From NCBI RefSeq assembly GCF_046197875.1, contig NZ_CP166991.1:682001-746000 (forward strand): a stretch of DNA of 64,000 nt, in the 5' to 3' direction. Shown in pieces: positions 62,253 to 64,000 of this stretch. Origin of the DNA: Methanobrevibacter_A acididurans. GTDB taxonomy: Archaea > Methanobacteriota > Methanobacteria > Methanobacteriales > Methanobacteriaceae. The notes under the pieces were generated by a model. It was not told the DNA's origin. It made no database searches and saw nothing but the letters and a program-made list of their open reading frames with translations. Each line of letters begins with the position of its first letter. Within the stretch, counting starts at the first letter, position 1. A program made the position numbers and the translations under genes.

Positions 62253-63233
62253 ATGGAAAATAATAAATTACTAATTTTATGTGTAGCAATTATCGTAAGT
62301 GTTTTAATTATATCTACTACAATATTTTTCGTTACAGGTTCAAATGTATATTCAAATCCATTTGCTCAAGAAGATCAAACTGATTCTTCTGGTGATTTGA
62401 AACTAAATACTCAAGGTTATGATTATAAATTAGTATCTAACAAATCAGAAACTATAATGGGTATTTTATGTTTAATAGAAACTTATACTGTAACTGGTCA
62501 AGGAGATACTTTCACTTTAACAATTAATATTGTTCCAGGTAATGTTGATGAAAGTACTTTAAAACAGATTAATGAAACTTTTATTAAGTCTCCTAATTTC
62601 GTAACAACTAGTAAAGAATTAAATGGTAAATATTATTTTATTCAAACAAGTGGAGCTGATAAAGGACATAATACTACAAGTTTTGCTGATTCTTTGGTTA
62701 GTGAAAATACTGCTTCTACTAGTAGTGGTTCTAATACTAATGCTTCTAGTACATCTAACACTACTGTGGCTAATAATACTAGTAGTGAACCAAATATTTT
62801 AAGTTCTGGTGATGTTGAATTAAATTTAACTGGTTATGAATTCCAAGAAAGTTCTAATACTCCATCAAGTGATGGTGGGTATAGTGAAACTTATAGTGTA
62901 ACTGGTCAAGGAGATAGCTTTACTTTAACTATTACTGCTATACCTGAAACTGTAGATTCAAGTACCACTACAGGTGGAGATGTTTCATCTAGTTTTTATT
63001 TAAATGGTATGCATTATATTATAGAAATTACTGGTGGTAATTCTCAACATCACAGTCAAAGCTTCCTTGATTCAATACTATTAACTCAAGGTTCCTCAAG
63101 TCCTAGTACTCAAAGTACAGATACTACTACTAATTCTGTAGATGACAGTGAAATGGTAGAAGATCCTTATTCTGACTATAGTGGGGAAGGATTAGAAGGA
63201 GAACCTATGGAAGATTCAGAATATTATCAATAG
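62253..63233 (+). CDS. Membrane-anchored protein with two exported repeats
   Basis: 326 residues. One N-terminal transmembrane helix (LLILCVAIIVSVLIISTTIFF), then two homologous ~95-residue domains (~48-150 and ~188-285) beginning GDLKLNTQGYDY and GDVELNLTGYEF and both carrying YTVTGQGDTFTLTI or YSVTGQGDSFTLTI. A Ser/Thr/Asn-rich linker separates them, and the tail is strongly acidic (DDSEMVEDPYSDYSGEGLEG). A very strong GGGGGTGA site precedes the ATG. Function unknown; the linker style is typical of glycosylated wall-associated proteins. Confidence 0.8.
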   Translation: MENNKLLILCVAIIVSVLIISTTIFFVTGSNVYSNPFAQEDQTDSSGDLKLNTQGYDYKLVSNKSETIMGILCLIETYTVTGQGDTFTLTINIVPGNVDESTLKQINETFIKSPNFVTTSKELNGKYYFIQTSGADKGHNTTSFADSLVSENTASTSSGSNTNASSTSNTTVANNTSSEPNILSSGDVELNLTGYEFQESSNTPSSDGGYSETYSVTGQGDSFTLTITAIPETVDSSTTTGGDVSSSFYLNGMHYIIEITGGNSQHHSQSFLDSILLTQGSSSPSTQSTDTTTNSVDDSEMVEDPYSDYSGEGLEGEPMEDSEYYQ

Positions 63234-63389
63234 AATAATTTTAAAATTTTTATTCTATTTTTATTTTTTTTTTAAAATTTTGTACTATTAATTCTTTAAA
63301 TATAAAAAAAAGGGGTTTAGGAAACCTTAATTATTTCTTAAATTAAAAAAAATATAAAAATTAATATAAAAAAAGGGGGTTTATTGTTT

Positions 63390-63677
63390 ATGGAAAATTC
63401 ATTAGTTGAAATTGCTGAGAAAATAAAAGAATTAGAAACTGAAGTACTAAAATTAGAAAACCATAAAGAAGAATATATATCTCAATCATGGCATAACACT
63501 GACTTTAAAAGTATATTAAATAAAAGAAATCTCACAATACGTGATAAAGAATATTATATTAAAGCACAAGTAGAGTATAAAAATATAAATGAACAGTTAG
63601 CAGTTTCTACTGCAGAATTACATTTTCAAAGAAGATTATTCAATATTTTCTTCTATGAAAAATATAATCAAGATTAA
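63390..63677 (+). CDS. Small coiled-coil protein of unknown function
   Basis: 95 residues from ATG 63390, with GGGGGT about nine bases upstream; an in-frame TTG at 63384 would add two. It is helical and charged, with a clear coiled coil (EIAEKIKELETEVLKLENHKEEY, in part) and a second helix (EYKNINEQLAVSTAELHFQ). No Cys cluster, signal or membrane segment. I do not recognise a family. It ends eight bases before the stop of the opposing helicase gene. Confidence 0.65.
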   Translation: MENSLVEIAEKIKELETEVLKLENHKEEYISQSWHNTDFKSILNKRNLTIRDKEYYIKAQVEYKNINEQLAVSTAELHFQRRLFNIFFYEKYNQD

Positions 63678-63685
63678 AAAAAAAT

Positions 63686-64000
63686 TTATTTTTTTAATTC
63701 TAAAAGATCTGGATTAATTATTGCATCCTTAAAAGATTGTTGAATTAATTTCTTGTAAATTGGTCGATTATATATGGTTTTAAAGTCTTCATCAATAATA
63801 TAGGTCTCACAGGAATCATCTTCTGCTCTCATTCCTCTACCATAAGTTTGCATTAATTCTATTGCAGTTTGATAATCATACCATCTATCTTCTTTTTTCA
63901 TTCTTTTATATACTTGTTTGTTTGTTAAGTTAGGGTAAGGTATTTTATATATAATTTGGAATCTACATTTATCATAAGGTAAGTCTACTCCTTCATTCAT
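63686..64000 (-). CDS. C-terminal end of a second XPD/DinG-type helicase (cut by window edge)
   Basis: 104 residues in a frame open to the window end. MNEGVDLPYDKCRFQIIYK and LMQTYGRGMRAEDD (motif VI) match the helicase at 53419-55263 almost residue for residue, about 70% overall by eye. The Met at 63998-64000 is internal in the paralogue, so the real start lies outside. The tail DAIINPDLLELKK is slightly longer than in the paralogue. Confidence 0.88.
   Translation of the reverse strand: MNEGVDLPYDKCRFQIIYKIPYPNLTNKQVYKRMKKEDRWYDYQTAIELMQTYGRGMRAEDDSCETYIIDEDFKTIYNRPIYKKLIQQSFKDAIINPDLLELKK

Overview
This window is very AT-rich and archaeal, and most likely comes from a host-associated methanogen of the Methanobacteriales. 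Methanosphaera (close to M. stadtmanae) is the best guess. The archaeal signs are the 16S 3' end ATCACCTCCT with matching GGAGG/GGTGAT ribosome binding sites, archaeal-type phosphoglycerate mutase, CTP synthase, 4-phosphopantoate-beta-alanine ligase, UPF0200 kinase and archaeal-style GatC, frequent TTG/GTG starts, and large Asn/Thr-rich adhesin-like proteins. The species is inferred and was not checked by alignment.

Layout. 1-1260: end of an adhesin-like protein. 1328-14349: housekeeping genes (metX-CBS, asnB, gatC, ACT regulator, hom, apgM, a LemA/DUF2207 pair, pyrG starting at CTG, a membrane protein, dph6). 14412-17047: lipid kinase-like protein, thymidylate kinase-like protein and CoA-pathway enzymes. 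17180-20130: a histidine kinase gene split by an insertion sequence (IS) with a perfect 8-bp target duplication. 20175-24549: uvrC, a coiled-coil protein and uvrB. 25149-25700: two ferredoxins. 25931-29916: membrane histidine kinase and adhesin-like protein. 29917-30960: a gene-free stretch with two notable inverted-repeat structures. 30961-32982: zinc-ribbon membrane proteins and an unknown protein. 33630-39042: rRNA operon 16S, tRNA-Ala(TGC), 23S, 5S.

39298-52442 is a signalling and surface block. Four tandem soluble HisKA_2-type histidine kinases lie between two adhesin-like genes, and both adhesin genes are disrupted, one by two identical 2-bp deletions in tandem repeats and one by a single TGA. 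52509-55263 holds a PRiA4_ORF3-like protein and an XPD/DinG-type helicase. 55487-56849 is a second copy of the IS with its own perfect 8-bp duplication. 56926-59265 encodes a striking fusion of two response-regulator receiver domains with a processive membrane glycosyltransferase. MarR and MATE genes, a secreted-repeat protein and the C-terminus of a second helicase follow.

How the parts may work together (inference): the soluble kinases lack membrane segments and no separate response regulator is visible here, so the REC-REC-glycosyltransferase is the only visible receiver. A plausible circuit is kinase to REC-glycosyltransferase to surface polysaccharide, next to adhesin genes that look subject to repeat recombination and inactivation. 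No CRISPR array, prophage or replication origin was recognised.
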